A stretch of 5,875 bases of DNA from the NCBI GenBank assembly GCA_021779415.1, contig JAJYAS010000249.1:1-5875 (forward strand). The letters run 5' to 3'. A program made the position numbers and the translations under genes. Origin of the DNA: Bacillota bacterium (lineage in GTDB: Bacteria > Bacillota_B > Desulfitobacteriia > Desulfitobacteriales > Desulfitobacteriaceae). The notes below the pieces were generated by a model. That model saw only the letters and a list, made by a program, of their open reading frames with translations. It ran no database searches and had not been told where the DNA came from. Positions 4,928-5,875 of the stretch are shown piece after piece (the first letter of the stretch is position 1; the number at the start of each line of letters is the position of its first letter).

Positions 4928-5875
4928 CTAAGGCCAAAGTGCTGTCCCTTGAAGTCCCTGTCCTTCAGGCCATCCCATCGCTAGATTCATATTTTGAATA
5001 GCCTGGCCAGCTGCACCTTTGATCAGATTATCAATCGTTGCAACAATAACGACATTTCCAGTTCTTTGATCTAGTGTCAATTGTAAAAAAGCATGGTTAC
5101 TACCGCTGGAAAATTTGGTCTGAGGCCAAATTCCCTGGGGCAAAACATGAATGAATTCCTCTTGCTCATACTGTTCTAGCCAGCACCTGCGAAGTTCTTC
5201 CTCTTGGATCCCTTTCCCCACCTTAGCATAGATCGTAACCAACATTCCCCTGGTCATGGGAACTAAATGCGGAGTGAAATTTACATTTAGCAACTGCCCT
5301 GCTGCCCGAGATAGTTCTTGTTCGATTTCAGGAGTATGGCGATGACTAGCCACTCCATAAGCCTTAAAATTCTCATTGACCTCAGCATAATGGTTACCTA
5401 AAGAAACCCCTCTTCCAGCCCCTGAAACTCCGGATTTAGCATCAATAATTAGACATTCTGTTTGGAGCAACTTTTTGCGCAGCAAAGGGACCAAGGCTAG
5501 CAAGGTAGCTGTAGGATAACAACCTGGATTAGCGATCAAGAATCTTCCCCGAATTTGCTCCCGATATAACTCCGGTAAACCGTAGACTGCATCTTTAAGC
5601 AGCTCGCTTGCCGGATGCTTAATTTTGTACCATTCTTCATAGACCTCAGCCGAATTCAGCCTGAAGTCTGCTCCCAAATCAATCACTTTTATCTTGCGCG
5701 CCAGAAAAGCGCTCGTTTTTTTCGCCGTTAAACCATGAGGAAGAGCACAAAAAAGCACATCCAAATCGGGGATGTTTTCATCCTGCAAGATCCCCACCTT
5801 TTGATCCAACCAATGTGGATAAACAGATTCATAATCTTCTCCAGCTACACTGGACGAACCAAGATACAAATCCTT
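4928..5875 (-). CDS. argC: N-acetyl-gamma-glutamyl-phosphate reductase (5' end outside window)
   Basis: Reduces N-acetylglutamyl 5-phosphate with NADPH to N-acetylglutamate 5-semialdehyde. 315 codons are visible and the frame is open at the window end; the family is usually about 345 residues, so roughly 30 N-terminal residues, including the GATGYTG-type nucleotide-binding loop, are missing from view. The TTG at 5869 lies within the conserved YLGSSS segment and is not a real start. Counting from the first visible codon, the catalytic Cys119 lies in ANPGCYPT, followed by SGVSGAGRG at 148-156, HRHTPEIEQEL with the likely catalytic histidine at about 178-180, and a C-terminal VVIVATIDNLIKGAAGQAIQ helix region from about 275. 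The gene ends in TAG at 4930-4928. It is the first visible gene of the cluster, so the operon promoter and any arginine operator probably lie beyond position 5875. Confidence 0.96.
   Translation of the reverse strand, partial: KDLYLGSSSVAGEDYESVYPHWLDQKVGILQDENIPDLDVLFCALPHGLTAKKTSAFLARKIKVIDLGADFRLNSAEVYEEWYKIKHPASELLKDAVYGLPELYREQIRGRFLIANPGCYPTATLLALVPLLRKKLLQTECLIIDAKSGVSGAGRGVSLGNHYAEVNENFKAYGVASHRHTPEIEQELSRAAGQLLNVNFTPHLVPMTRGMLVTIYAKVGKGIQEEELRRCWLEQYEQEEFIHVLPQGIWPQTKFSSGSNHAFLQLTLDQRTGNVVIVATIDNLIKGAAGQAIQNMNLAMGWPEGQGLQGTALWP

Noticed and set aside
5869..5869. TTG at 5869 as the argC start
   Set aside because: The frame stays open to the window end, and this codon falls inside the conserved YLGSSS segment, so the true start is beyond the window.

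Overview
The window holds five genes of one arginine/carbamoyl-phosphate biosynthesis cluster plus the first codons of a sixth. All lie on the minus strand, so transcription runs from high to low coordinates: argC (5' end outside the window), argJ, argB, argD, carA, carB (only the first 8 codons inside). This order matches the well-known argCJBD-carAB arrangement of Bacillus subtilis. The proteins, the strong purine-rich Shine-Dalgarno sequences, the GTG start of argJ and the moderate base composition suggest a Firmicute. The protein style resembles Clostridia of the Desulfitobacterium/Desulfosporosinus type, but that placement is an impression from sequence and was not tested by a search.

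Layout: argC 4928-5875 (partial), gap 4790-4927; argJ 3530-4789, gap 3463-3529; argB 2569-3462, gap 2475-2568; argD 1269-2474, gap 1128-1268; carA 15-1127, overlapping carB, which starts at 25. No intact gene is seen on the plus strand. No tRNA, rRNA, insertion sequence, CRISPR array or convincing intrinsic terminator is seen.

Pathway: ArgJ makes N-acetylglutamate by recycling the acetyl group of N-acetylornithine. ArgB phosphorylates it, ArgC reduces the acyl phosphate to the semialdehyde, ArgD transaminates that to N-acetylornithine, and ArgJ closes the cycle by releasing ornithine. CarA/CarB supply carbamoyl phosphate for citrulline formation from ornithine, and for pyrimidines. ArgB has the N-terminal extension found in arginine-inhibited enzymes, which fits feedback control of a cyclic pathway.

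The genes are conventional; the gaps are not. All four gaps contain tandem arrays with a 7-base period, in the same strand orientation. Three of the arrays begin within 2 bases of, or on, the upstream stop codon. The arrays after argB and argD share an 18/21 core, the array after argJ is a 14-base double heptad repeated three times, and weaker heptads lie just before the argJ and argD starts. In addition, a possible 15-codon leader ORF precedes carA, has its own Shine-Dalgarno sequence and ends in an ATGA overlap with the carA start. A 9-bp perfect inverted repeat follows argC.
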